DNA from: Cyanophora paradoxa
Lineage: Eukaryota; Glaucocystophyceae; Cyanophorales; Cyanophoraceae
Assembly: GCA_004431415.1 (NCBI GenBank)
Contig: QPMI01000179.1
Coordinates: 1 to 64,000, forward strand
DNA length: 64,000 nucleotides
Reading direction: 5' to 3'
Shown: in pieces, positions 20,889 through 29,989 of the stretch
Numbering within the stretch: the stretch's first letter is position 1
How the letters are laid out: every line of letters starts with the position of its first letter
Translations under genes and position numbers: made by a program
Notes under the pieces: model-generated
Seen by the model: the letters and a program-made list of their open reading frames with translations, nothing else
Told to the model about the DNA's origin: nothing
Databases searched by the model: none

Positions 20889-21575
20889 CTACCAACCTAT
20901 CAACTGAGCTCAAACAAAAATCAGCAAAGAGACACTCCTCCTTGTCATGCACACATGATAGAGTGCTCTGGAACACCCCAGGGCTCCCTGCCCACTGTTT
21001 TGTGTGGGTGGGGACCCCGGGAGGTTTTGTGGGACAACAGGGGGAGCGCTGACCCAGCATTCCCTGCACACTGTTTTGTGTGGGTGGGGACCCCTGGGAG
21101 GGGCAACTGGGGGAAGCGCTGACCGCAAAACAAGAAACTAGAAATACAACACCCATTCTCCTCATGTTGACCTCACAGAGTGCTCTGGAAACCCCCAGGG
21201 CTCCCTGCCCAATGTTTTTTGTGGATGGAGACCCCTGTGAGATTTTGGGGGACGACAGGGGGAGTGCTGACCCCAAACAAGAAACTAGAAATAACAACAC
21301 CCATTCTCCTCATGCAAACCGGACAGCGTGCTATGGAACCCCTCAGGGCTTCCTACCCACTGCTTTTTACGGACGGGGACCCCTGTGAAATTTTGGGGGG
21401 GCAACAGGGGGAGCACTGACCCCAAACAAGAACCCCAAAAAGAGATACCCATTCACATCATCAAAACCTGATATATATATGAGTGTTCAGGAACACTCCA
21501 GAACTCCCTGCACACTGTTTTGTGTGGGAGGGGACCCCTGTGAAATTTGGATGGGGCAACAGGGGGGTTCTTGTT
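20889..21575 (+). repeat. Repeat R2 array, forward (about 4.5 units)
   Basis: R2 units with the usual boxes. The first begins in the aaacaaaaatcagcaaagagac tail next to element B's LTR remnant. One unit has a (TA)n expansion at about 21,470, the same position in the monomer as at 14,873. One internal join at 21,057 is shortened. Confidence 0.92.
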
Positions 21576-21955
21576 TGGGGTTGTTGCTCCCCCTGTTGCC
21601 CCGTCCAAATTTCACAGGGATCCCCGTCCACAGAAAGCCGTGGGTAGGAATCCCTGTGGTGTTCCAGAGCACTCTGTCCGGTTCGCATGGGGAGAATGGG
21701 TGTCGTCATTTCTAGTTTCTCGTTTGGGGTCAGCGCTCCCCCGGGGTCCCTGTCCACACAAAACACTAGGTAGGGAGTGCTGGTGTGTTCCAGAGCACTC
21801 TGTCAGGTTCACATTAGGAGAATGGGTGTTGTATTTCTAGTTTCTTGTTTTGGGGTCAGCGCTTCCCCCAGTGGCCCCTCCAAAATCTCACAGGGGTCCC
21901 CACCCTCATAAAACAGTGTGCAGGGAGCCCTTGGGTGGTCTCAATTTCGGCACGA
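21576..21955 (-). repeat. Repeat R2 array, reverse (about 2.5 units)
   Basis: R2 turns over at about 21,575. The two half-units around the turn form a palindrome from about 21,533 to 21,620: CCCTGTGAAATTTGGATGGG on the left, its complement with small differences on the right, and a roughly 25-nt centre. Confidence 0.9.
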
Positions 21956-22164
21956 GTCATGCCGGTGGACGAGGCAGAGGGACCACGCTCTGTAGTTAGA
22001 GACGTTGGACCCACTCCTGGCGTCATTGAAACACAGAGGGACTGAAGCGATTCTTTGCGAGATTTGAATAGGGGGGACTGAACCCAAACAAGAAACTAGA
22101 AAAGAAACGCTCCACCTCGTCATGCGGGCGGAACTGAAATTGACCGCTGTGCGATCAGCGGACG
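21956..22164 (+). other. Mixed stretch upstream of the glycosyltransferase gene
   Basis: The first 110 bp are non-repetitive and give an open but unremarkable frame. Then 22,069-22,120 is a short forward R2 tail (ctgaacccaaacaagaaactagaaaag). The last 40 bp lead into the ATG at 22165. No clear TATA box is seen. If this gene is transcribed, its promoter probably lies in or next to R2. Confidence 0.5.
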
Positions 22165-23301
22165 ATGGACTCAGCCAGTCGGATGGGTCAAAGAAACCGA
22201 AGTAGGAGCAACGAACACGCGATGAACACGCGAGGAGCCAATAAACTCGCTGCTATCACCCGAACCCTAAGATATGATCTTGAGGATCTTGAGGATTTTT
22301 CGCGGGAGAGATTTGTCGTCGGCTTGATCACTGTTGTCATGTCAGTTCTTTTCTTGCTCATACCACAATCGTCCGCGCAGGGCATCCCGGCTATTTTCGT
22401 AACGGTAGGGTTTGAAGCTGAGCTCGCTGTCCGTTGCGTGAAGAGCATTGATTTCGAATATGGTCATCTTGTTGTGCTCTTTTCAATTGAAATCTCAGGT
22501 GTTGACAGTGCGGCTCGTGAAATCAGCCAGCTCCATCCAAGGGCTACCATCATACGCTCTACGTACAATATCGGCTGTGCAGGATCATGGAACTACCTGC
22601 TCATTCATTATCCGCATCTGCTATGGTGGCTATTTGTCAACGGGGATGTCACATTTCCTCCTGGAGCTCTCAGTGAGTTCTCTAAGATCTCCACAGACGC
22701 TTTCGAACTGAAAAAGAATGTTGCCGTTGTAATTGCAAATATTTACTGGTCGTTGTTCTCTCTTTCCAGATCTGCTGTCGAAGTAGTTGGGCTGTTCGAT
22801 GAAAATTTCTTTCCAGCATATGAGGAAGATTTGGACTACCAGGCGCGACTCCATGCATCAGGATTGAACATTATCAAGGCCCCTGTTCTTTTTACACATC
22901 GAGGGTATGCGCTTGCACACACGGAAGCCGGAACATTCGCTTCTGCCAGCAATGGTGTGAGTTTGGCTCAGGATGCAGTTCGAATGATATCTTCTGCCAA
23001 CAACCGACGATACCTTGAAGCAAAGTGGGCAGGACAAGTTGTTGATGGGATGTATGTTGGTACATTCCGATTTCCATTCAATGAATCGAGAAACCATATC
23101 AGTATGTGGATTTTCAACTCAAGACGAAGAAACTGCATTATGTCCATGGAGTACGATTGCACTGCCCCTGATCACCTGAATTTCGTGACTCTCAAGGGTT
23201 TTGGCACAGATCTTTTAAGCACAATAAAGAATGTCTCAATGTGGACTGGTGTTGACAGGCTTGCATTTTGTAACTTCTTTGACTGCAGAATTAGCTTATG
23301 A
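22165..23301 (+). CDS. Family-2-type glycosyltransferase, single-pass type II membrane protein
   Basis: 378 residues, one intact exon and the only clearly whole host-type gene in the window. An Arg-rich N-terminus (1-50) precedes one membrane span (about 51-68, FVVGLITVVMSVLFLLI), giving a type II signal-anchor layout typical of Golgi enzymes. The GT-A fold features follow: a first strand IPAIFVTVGF; NIGCAGSWNYLL (135-146), the usual N-x-G-x-[AG] nucleotide-binding loop; LFVNGDV (156-162), where NGD stands for the metal-binding D-x-D; and VGLFDENFFPAYEEDLDYQARL (208-229 in part), the acceptor-side E-D motif of GT2 enzymes. The donor sugar and acceptor cannot be told. The C-terminal 100 residues (Asn/Phe-rich, four Cys) are not recognised. 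It is flanked by R2 and by a tandem copy of its own 3' end. Confidence 0.78.
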   Translation: MDSASRMGQRNRSRSNEHAMNTRGANKLAAITRTLRYDLEDLEDFSRERFVVGLITVVMSVLFLLIPQSSAQGIPAIFVTVGFEAELAVRCVKSIDFEYGHLVVLFSIEISGVDSAAREISQLHPRATIIRSTYNIGCAGSWNYLLIHYPHLLWWLFVNGDVTFPPGALSEFSKISTDAFELKKNVAVVIANIYWSLFSLSRSAVEVVGLFDENFFPAYEEDLDYQARLHASGLNIIKAPVLFTHRGYALAHTEAGTFASASNGVSLAQDAVRMISSANNRRYLEAKWAGQVVDGMYVGTFRFPFNESRNHISMWIFNSRRRNCIMSMEYDCTAPDHLNFVTLKGFGTDLLSTIKNVSMWTGVDRLAFCNFFDCRISL

Positions 23302-23377
23302 TAAAGCATCAGTGCAATTAAACAATATGTTGATAAGTAAAAATCTATGTACAGCGGGGTGCACCTGTCCTGAGAGT
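23026..23377 (+). repeat. Tandem duplication, copy 1 (3' end of the glycosyltransferase gene)
   Basis: A 352-bp unit from tgggcaggacaag to cctgtcctgagagt, covering the last 92 codons of the glycosyltransferase and 76 bp after its stop. It is followed immediately by copy 2. The junction words tgggca and tgggtg suggest unequal exchange or slippage over a few shared bases. Confidence 0.95.
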
Positions 23378-23729
23378 TGGGCAGGACAAGTTGGTGATGG
23401 GATGTATGTTGGTACATTCTGATTTCCATTCAAAGAATCGAGAAACCATATCAGTATGTGGATTTTCAACTCACGACGAAGAAACTGCATTATGTCCATG
23501 GAGTACGATTGCACTGCCCCTGATCACCTGAATTTTGTGACTCTCAAGGGTTTTGGCACAGATCTTTTAAGCACAATAAAGAATATCTCAATGTGGACTG
23601 GTGTTGACAGGCTTGCATTTTGTAACTTCTTTGACTGCAGAATTTGCTTATGATAAAGCATCAGTGCAATTAAACAATATGTTGAGAAGTAAAAATCTAT
23701 GTACAGCGGGGTGCACCTGTCCTGAGAGT
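23378..23729 (+). pseudogene. Tandem duplication, copy 2: dead 3' end of the glycosyltransferase
   Basis: Near-identical second copy of the 352-bp unit. The codon CGA of the gene is TGA here (23420-23422, after MYVGTF), and a few more substitutions are present. The remaining frame would read the same C-terminus, so this is a silent duplicate, not an alternative exon as it stands. Confidence 0.9.
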
Positions 23730-23889
23730 TTGGGTGTGACTTGTGTGTATTCGCCCGGCCCCTGAGAGTTTGGGCATGCACCTGGTTATATCAGGCCCAA
23801 ACTCAGGGCAGGGTTAGGCGCACCCAAATCGAAAAGGATGGTAACTGGAACCAGCAGCCGGTCACCCAAGAGGCTGTAGCCCCCAACAG
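23730..23889. other. Non-coding spacer with a foldback
   Basis: No gene seen. An interrupted inverted repeat, cccctgagagtttgggc (near 23,760) and gcccaaactcaggg (near 23,795), could fold into a hairpin. The first arm also resembles the end of the 352-bp duplication (ctgagagtttggg). Confidence 0.5.
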
Positions 23890-24226
23890 CACGCTCAGGG
23901 GTGAATGAGATATGGGCCCTAGATTTCAATATGGCTCGCAGTGGGCATCTGAGCACCCATTCATGCAGTGTTCATGGTGATCATAAGAATTGATCATGAT
24001 GCCTGGAAAAGATCCCTACCTTTTAACTGACTACCTTTAACTTTTAGATTTTGATAGTGGTAAGCGCTGGAAAGGTGCTCTTGCCTTGCCAAGCAATAGA
24101 GGGCCCAAATGCCAACACTTCATTTGTGCGGATTTGCATGGCAGCACAGACTCGCAACTGTCTTAAACGGACTTTGTAATCGAATCCGGCGCCCTCAAGA
24201 ACCCTCAACAGCATGCTCAGGGGGTT
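23890..24226 (-). repeat. Repeat R3, slightly more than one monomer
   Basis: Reverse-strand R3. The word cccctgagc-tgctg-tgggg occurs at both ends (near 23,900 and 24,215), about 326 bp apart, so this copy spans one full period plus overlap. It contains a private insertion (ggtagggatcttttcc, near 24,010-24,030). It abuts integrase sequence at 24,227. Confidence 0.85.
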
Positions 24227-24457
24227 GTAAGAAGTGCTGAAGTTCACATTCACTCCAACCAACCGATAAATCTCTTGAAGAAGAAGATTCTTGAATTCTT
24301 TCCCCTGATCAGATGTGATGCGTAGAGGCAGTCCATGAAGAGGAATCCACTTCTCAAATAGAGCCTTGACAATGTACATGGGAGACTTGGTCCAAACAGG
24401 AACAGCCTCTGCTCGGAAAGCATCAAGAATGGTAATTAAATACATGTTGCCGGTCAA
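24227..24457 (-). pseudogene. Gypsy integrase core fragment
   Basis: The minus frame reads NMYLITILDAF, WTKSPMYIVKALFEKWIPLH, RITSDQGKEFKNLLLQE and TSYNP, which is the integrase core around the second catalytic Asp. The first Asp is missing on one side. The core ends at YNP, where family members continue PQS..VE, because R3 starts there. Its ALFEKWIPLHGLP word is closest to D1 (ALFDHWIPLHGVP). Confidence 0.8.
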
Positions 24458-24519
24458 GCAACACTATTCAGGCAGTCTATCATCGTAGGCTTGGGCCCTT
24501 CATTAGGTCCTTAGTTAAC

Positions 24520-24717
24520 AACTGTATTAATAAAGCTATCCTGCTCTCCGCACAGGGAGGAAGGCTGGCTGACGAGGACAATGTCTTGGTGGACATTGAC
24601 CAGGAGGACATCATGGCTGGCCAGCCTAGGGTGGACGTGATTAAGCCGCTCCTGCGCAACCTTATTCTTCCCAAATTCGAGTATTCTGCTCTCTCTATGT
24701 GGAGTCAGGGAAGTTGA
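24520..24717 (+). pseudogene. Gag N-terminal fragment related to D2
   Basis: Plus frame GRLADEDNVLVDIDQEDI, then MAGQPRVDVIKPLLRN and a stop at 24717. It aligns with D2 gag around its first ATG (VDVDNQDDINQEDD, MAQPNVDVLKPFLK). The acidic block lies before the ATG, as in every gag in the window. ctctccgcacag just before the block could be a splice acceptor. Only this short piece survives. Confidence 0.6.
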
Positions 24718-25440
24718 TGTGGAGTCAGGATCCTGCAAAGTTGATGTGGATGTGGAACAAATAAACTGTACTGGAAAGATACAGAAACGGACAATAGGAA
24801 CTGAAAAGCGTACAATGTTGGCCCCCCGATTCCGGTCTCTCAATCCCTTGGGCAGACTCTGCAGGTGGGAACATCGACGGGCATATTCCCGAGCGCCCAC
24901 AGCCGCGTTGTCGTCTAGAGCTAGCAGCTGTGGCACTGCATATCGCAGCACAAGGTAGATCCAGTTGATGTGGATGGCCCTGCAGACCTTGCGGATGTCC
25001 CCGGCAGCAAGAGAATGTGGAGACGTTGCTGCTCGACCTCACCAATCAGGTCGTTGAGGAGCTCTCGAAGGAGATCTGCTGTGCTGGAAGTTGCGCCACA
25101 CTCTCCGGAGAAGTGGGATGACACGATGCGGAGGGTGCCTCCTTGCAGAAGGACATGTCTCACTCAACGTGACAGCTTCACAACGAGCGAAGAGGACCAC
25201 TTGCCGATCGCCTTGTCCTCCAGGCGGAGATCAATGTGGGTGAACATTTGCTGCTCGAGTGCACGTCCCTGTTCGATCAGACACCCGTAGGGGGGCCTGG
25301 AGGAGGATGCGATCACCTTTACGGTTGTGAAGTCAAGTGGGCCTTCGACGGCAACAATGGACAAGAGATCGTCGCTAAGAGAGCTCAGTCCAGCGAAGGA
25401 GACATTGTGGACGGTAGCCACGGCCACAGCGGGGGGTCCC
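24718..25440. other. Decayed stretch with gag-like and unassigned coding scraps
   Basis: At 24,700-24,760 gttgatgtggagtcagg is partly repeated. At 25,010-25,080 (+) the frame ENVETLLLDLTNQVVEELSK resembles the region just before D2 gag (ALLDFVLDHLLTEVLRDL). On the minus strand 25,164-25,427 is open for 87 codons (HNVSFAGLSSLSDDLLSIV, FTTVKVIASSSRPP) with reasonable composition but no recognised family. Nothing else could be supported. Confidence 0.35.
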
Positions 25441-26056
25441 CTTGACCTCTTGATGTGGAGTGTAGCTGGTCCGGGTTCTGTGTCGTAGTCTGCCCCCTAG
25501 ATCGCCCCTCTTTCTCTTTCGGCGTAGGATATTTGTATCCCCTTCTGCTGCCCCTGTACCCCAGTCTTGGTGTGTCCAATAATAAAGTGTCCACAGTCCT
25601 TATCATTTGGGGGCCGCTGTGCAGAACCGCTCTGCCGCGGGAAAGTGTATAGTCTTCTTCTTTGTCGTATTTGACGGCTTACTTTCGATGCTACGCGCTT
25701 GAATCTTGGAACTCGTCTGTCGTCGCGCGTACAGGCGCAAATCGTTCTCAAATGTGCTTTCATGTACAATTGTAACCTATGCGCATCGTTGGCACATCGC
25801 ACAGCTGCTCTGCGCGCGCGCACGTGCTGGACTTCTGGCATGGAATGTTCTAGAACTTCGCTGAACCTCGCGTTCTGCGGTCATTCCGTGTGCTACTGAG
25901 CTATAAAAGACTCTTGCGCATGGTTTCTCGCCGCCTGAGTGCGTTCTGACGGTTTTTTGTGGAACCTTCCAGAACACCCCTTCCTGTCATGAAGTCTTGC
26001 TCTCGTCATCTAGACTCTTTCCTGCTGCTTCAGTAGTACTGCTCTCTTTTATTTCA
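25441..26056 (+). promoter_or_regulatory. LTR-like promoter region with TATA box and two heat-shock elements
   Basis: Non-coding DNA upstream of D2 gag. TATAAAA lies at 25902-25908. A perfect three-part heat-shock element, GAAtgTTCtaGAA, lies at 25843-25855, 47 bp before the TATA box. A second, GAAccTTCcaGAA, is at 25962-25974, in the likely transcribed leader. AATAAA at 25581-25586 may be an unrelated poly(A) signal. The stretch ends near TTTCA (about 26,055), followed by atc and TGGCGAGTGC, which may be LTR end and primer-binding site. LTR ends are not proven, because no second copy is in the window. Confidence 0.5.
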
Positions 26057-26220
26057 ATCTGGCGAGTGCTACAAGGAGCTTGACCGCACTGCTGGACTTT
26101 GTGCTCGACCATCTGCTGACAGAAGTACTGCGTGACCTCGCAGCAGAATCCCTGTCAGAACCCCTAGACGACGTGATTGTGGACGTTGATAACCAAGACG
26201 ACATTAACCAGGAAGACGAC

Positions 26221-27283
26221 ATGGCACAGCCTAATGTGGACGTGCTCAAGCCCTTCCTCAAAACTGCTACTTTCCCTGCTTTCTCTGCTTCTTCTCCTAC
26301 TGATTGGCTGGAGAGTGTGCAAGCACTCCTCCAGGTCGTTCAGATTATCCCCTCAGATGGAACTGACGACCGCCCTGTGAATACATGGCCCAATCAAATG
26401 CAACTCGACCACAATTATGCTTGGAAGCAAGTTCTTATCAAGCTTGGATCCTGTTTTGCTCACGCTGAAAATGGAGCTGATTTCTGTCGTAAGGCTCTGC
26501 GCACTGCCTCATGGCCCGATTTCTTGAAGCAGTTCGATGAGTATTATCGACACAAGAGTGTTCAGCGTGATGCACGCAAAAAGTTCTGGGGCCTAAGCTA
26601 TGCCGACGCCGTTCGTGACAATGGGAACATTCCAGTTCCATATGAGCAATTTTCCTCTACTGTGTTCCAATACGCAAAAGAGGTGAGGCCCACAATCACA
26701 GACAACGAGATTATGAGTCATGTTTGGACTGAATGCGGATTTCCTGGGGAGCTTGCCAGTGATCTTAAGAATCGTGCGCAATTCGATCACAGGTTGCGTA
26801 CGATGTGGATTTCGTTTGTTCGAAGCGCGAATGTTGGCGCTTCGCCTTTCTTTTTCAATTCTCCTAATCCGACCCTTCCAAAATTCTCGAATCCTGCGAT
26901 AAACGCATTTTCTACTACCGAGCGCAGCTACTTCGTTACGCGCTCAGAGTTCGAGGATTTTAAGGCTGAATTGGCGAAAGAAGTTGATTCGAAAGTGAAT
27001 CGCCTCGATCGCAAAATTGACGATCGTCTTGATGAATTGCGTGCTGATTTGCGCGATAACAATCGCCTGTTGCGCAGCATTGCTTCGTCGCTGAAATTTT
27101 CTGATGCTGGTGCGCAAAACCGATCTCACGGAGGCGATGTCCAGCGCAGAGGCGACACTTGGCGTGGCTCGTACAACTGGCCGACCCCCTGCTCAGCGCG
27201 GACGCTCTCAGGAACGTCGCTCTGTGTCGGCTGATCCTGGTCGCCGAGGCAGCTCCCAGCCTCGCGGCTCGGGAAACGCCTAG
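26221..27283 (+). CDS. gag: Element D2 gag
   Basis: Structural protein of a gypsy element. First ATG 26221 (MAQPNVDVLKPFLK); about 47 codons before it are open, acidic and conserved in related copies. The capsid part includes SWPDFLKQFDEYYRHKSV and FWGLSYADAV. A coiled coil (EFEDFKAELAKEVDSKVNRL, IDDRLDELRADLRDNNRLL) follows, then a basic Arg/Gly/Ser tail in place of a zinc knuckle. In the given sequence the frame ends early at TGA 27232-27234. One extra C in ggccgaccccc near 27,181 would explain it: without it the frame continues RPPAQRGRSQERRS to TAG 27281-27283. The neighbouring frame is the pol frame. The gag of the 10.1-kb fragment is a relative. Confidence 0.8.
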
Positions 27284-27314
27284 CCCCGCCTGTTCTGCTC
27301 CGCCAGGCTGGGGC
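27271..27314 (+). promoter_or_regulatory. Candidate -1 ribosomal frameshift signal at the D2 gag-pol junction
   Basis: Slippery heptamer GGGAAAC (27271-27277), in phase with the gag tail as G-GGA-AAC. After a 5-nt spacer comes a stem of ten G-C-rich pairs with one bulged T: GCCCCGCCTG (27283-27292) with CAGGC and GGGGC (27304-27314), 11-nt loop. The gag stop TAG is two codons after the slip site. A slip of -1 enters the frame that encodes protease. GGGAAAC is a known site in retroviruses. All spacing is as the mechanism requires. Confidence 0.65.
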
Positions 27315-29607
27315 GAAGTTGAAGCCAGCCACCCCTCGAGGCTCACTCGTGTCTCTTGCCCCGTTGATAACTTTCAATGAGTTTCTTCGTCGCTCGAGTG
27401 CACGTGGTGATGTCTCTCTCTCTCATCCTTCTCTTATTGTCAATACGCATCCTTCTAACCCATCCTCCAATCCCTGTTCTGTTCCTCGAGTCCCTTTATC
27501 AGTCCGGAGGGAAAACCTCATTTCAAGTGAATCACCTATTGTGGCCAAGCCTGTTCGTCCTTCCGATGACGAACACACTTCGATGGGTCAAACGCAGTTG
27601 CGTGAGCATACGCAAGACGCTGGGAATGTGCCTGCACCAAGAACAGTGCAAATATTGAAGTCCAATGGTGTGATCGAGGAGAAGCAGTTTGCTTCGAGTT
27701 CTGATGCCTTTGGTCAATCCAATGCCACTTCTGAACTTGAGATTCGTTCTTTTCCACGCAAGCACTATGCAAATCTTGCGAAATATTCGAATCTGGCCCC
27801 AGTGGCTGCTTCTCTTGAATATGATGGGCATAACACTTACATACTCAACTCTGTGGACCTGAAGCATACCCCCGGAGGTCCTACAGTTGCTGGACGTCGA
27901 TTTGCGACTACTCCACCCGGTCGGTCACTGCTAGAGGTCAAAATAAAGGGTCGAGCCTACTCCTTTTTGCTGGACACAGGAGCGGACATTTCCATTATTC
28001 TTTTGCATCATGTGAAGGATCTTGGTCTCGAACATAAGCTGTTTCGAACTCGTCACACACCTTCAGTTCGACTTCCAAATTCAGAAGTCATTCATGTTCC
28101 GGGAGAGATTGTCATTTCTGGGACAGTTGGTCCCTTGACTACTTCTATCCCTTTCCTGGTTTGCGATTTCCCTCGATTTTCCTATGATGGAATCTTGGGA
28201 CAAGACTTCTTTAGTGCCCATGGAGTCACTTACCAGAATTTGGAAGATGGACGGCGCACTGTTACCTTCTCACGGTTCAAGGACAAGCCTGTTGAATGTA
28301 AGATTTTCCCAATTTGTCAAGGCACTGATCGGCCACAGGAGTCAGAGCCGGACTCTCCACCTGCTCCACCTGAGAAGAATTCAAGTTCATGCAATAGCTG
28401 GACGCCTCAGGAGCATGGAGTGGTGCTGGAGGTGGCAAGATCGGTTAAAATTGCACCTGGAGAACAAAAGTGGGTTGAGTTTCGAGTGCGTGACCACCAT
28501 TTTGTTCAAGATGGTGGAGGCAAGATTGAAGGTCGCTATAAATGGGACGGCGATCCCATGATTCACGTGGCCAGTGGATATGCTGATTGCCATGGAGGCA
28601 GAGTCAAGGCACTTGTGGTGAATTTTGACCGGCAACAAGGTGGTCCCGCCACAACAGTGCCTCGTGGTCTCAAACTTGCTCGATTTGTTCCCTTGAGCAG
28701 AGTTGTTTCTGAGATTTGTGACATTGGCCTTGTACTTTCTTATGACCAAGATGGGCGTGGAAGCCTGGAGTATTTAAACAATGGCGCCCCTCCTGCTTCC
28801 GATGAGTCTTGTGCCAAGGAAGTTAATGTCACTTCTGCCGAAGCTGTTCTGACCTCTCAGCGTTCTTTCTCTCAGCACAAACCTTCCGAGATCACTGATC
28901 ATTCTGAGATTCCACATGGACATGGGCCTCTGAAATACCAATCTGCCAATTCTTCTCCCTCAATTTCTTCTTCACTGCAGCCAGAAGTAGGTTCTTCTAC
29001 ATCGCTTGATATGCATTCCAAGAGTTCTTCTGTATCTATGGTTCCCCCATTCACTCCCACTGCTCATCTTCAATATCAAGTATCCATTGATGAGGCGAAG
29101 TCTCGGTCGTATGAGGAGCTCAAGCAACGATTCGGTGAGCCTGCTGCTGATATTCTTCGTCAGATTGATGTTGGAGATAGAGGAGACAAGTCTGCGGATC
29201 GTGCTCGCATGTATGAGTTTCTTGAGAAGAACATCAAGGTCTTCCAAGATAAGCCTCCAGTTTATGATCCAGATACTCCTAAACCTCCAATCAAACATAC
29301 CATTCCTACTGGGAATGCAGCTCCCATCGCTGAACCTCCTCGGCGGATGTCTGCAACAGAACGCCAGAAAGTCCTTGATGAGACCAAACCTCTTCTGGAG
29401 CGTAATTTAATCAAGCCTTCTCGATCTGCTTGGGCGGCTCCTGTCGTCCTTGTCAAGAAGAAGGATGGTTCCTGGCGGTTCTGCATTGATTATCGGAGAC
29501 TCAACGCTGTCACCTCTGATGATGCATATCCCCTCCCACGCATAGATGATGCATTAGAAGCTTTGTCGGGTGCTTTATATATCTCTACTGGTGATAAAGC
29601 ACCGACA
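27284..29607 (+). pseudogene. pol: Element D2 protease, linker and start of RT, truncated
   Basis: Frame open from 27235 to 29637. A Ser/Pro-rich N-terminal stretch is followed by the retropepsin: PPGRSLLEVKIKGRAYSFLL, DTGADISI with intact DTGA, and GILGQDFFSAHGVTY. A 350-residue linker matches D1 (VEFRVRDHH, GGRVKALVVNF, LARFVPLSR). RT then starts (IPTGNAAPIAEPPRR, SRSAWAAPVVLVKKKDGSW, DYRRLNAVTSDDAYPLPRID) and stops after ALYIS, where the DNA folds back on itself and leads into R2. RT palm, RNase H and integrase are gone. The fusion with gag occurs by the frameshift signal just upstream. Confidence 0.88.
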
Positions 29608-29623
29608 AAGCTTCTAATGCATC
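29547..29623. repeat. Foldback at the end of D2: 31-bp arms, about 15-nt loop
   Basis: The RT codons gatgcattagaagctttgtc (from 29548) and the next 12 bases are repeated as reverse complement from about 29594 to 29623, with a single base difference in length (ggg versus gg). The loop is about atatctctactggtg. R2 tail sequence starts right after the second arm. Such a snap-back copy is typical of template switching at a break. Confidence 0.9.
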
Positions 29624-29628
29624 AGAAG

Positions 29629-29668
29629 GAGCACTGAGCCCAAACAAGAGATCAGCAAAGAGACATTC
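29629..29668 (+). repeat. Repeat R2, tail fragment
   Basis: gagcactgagcccaaacaag and the agatcagcaaagagaca tail of R2, between the D2 foldback and the next block. The 300 bp after it (29669-29990) hold an open GC-rich frame of doubtful meaning (SEEAQEEAQEEERR). Confidence 0.75.
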
Positions 29669-29989
29669 CCCTTAGCCTGCATCTCATGTGCACTTGGCTT
29701 TTGAGCGTGACATGTGGGGGTTTCTGCGACTCAGGATGTCAGGAGGTAGAGCTGCCGTGCGTGCCGGGGAGCCGTACTCACCCTCGACCTTGTCGGAAGA
29801 GGCGCAAGAAGAAGCACAAGAAGAAGAACGCCGAAATCCCTCCGGCTGGGTCTCCTCATCTTCTCTTATGCCGAGGGAGGCCGCGGGTAGCGGCGTCCCC
29901 CCCTCAAAAGCGGGCCTCGGAGCAGCACCTCACAGCAATCCCACACCAATCCCACAGCACCTCCACACGGCCGCGCGACTGGACGGAGT

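Noticed and set aside
24044-24226. Integrase frame continuing through R3 (to ALTTIKI)
   Set aside because: The continuation is R3 sequence, found at two other places without integrase. The open frame is accidental.
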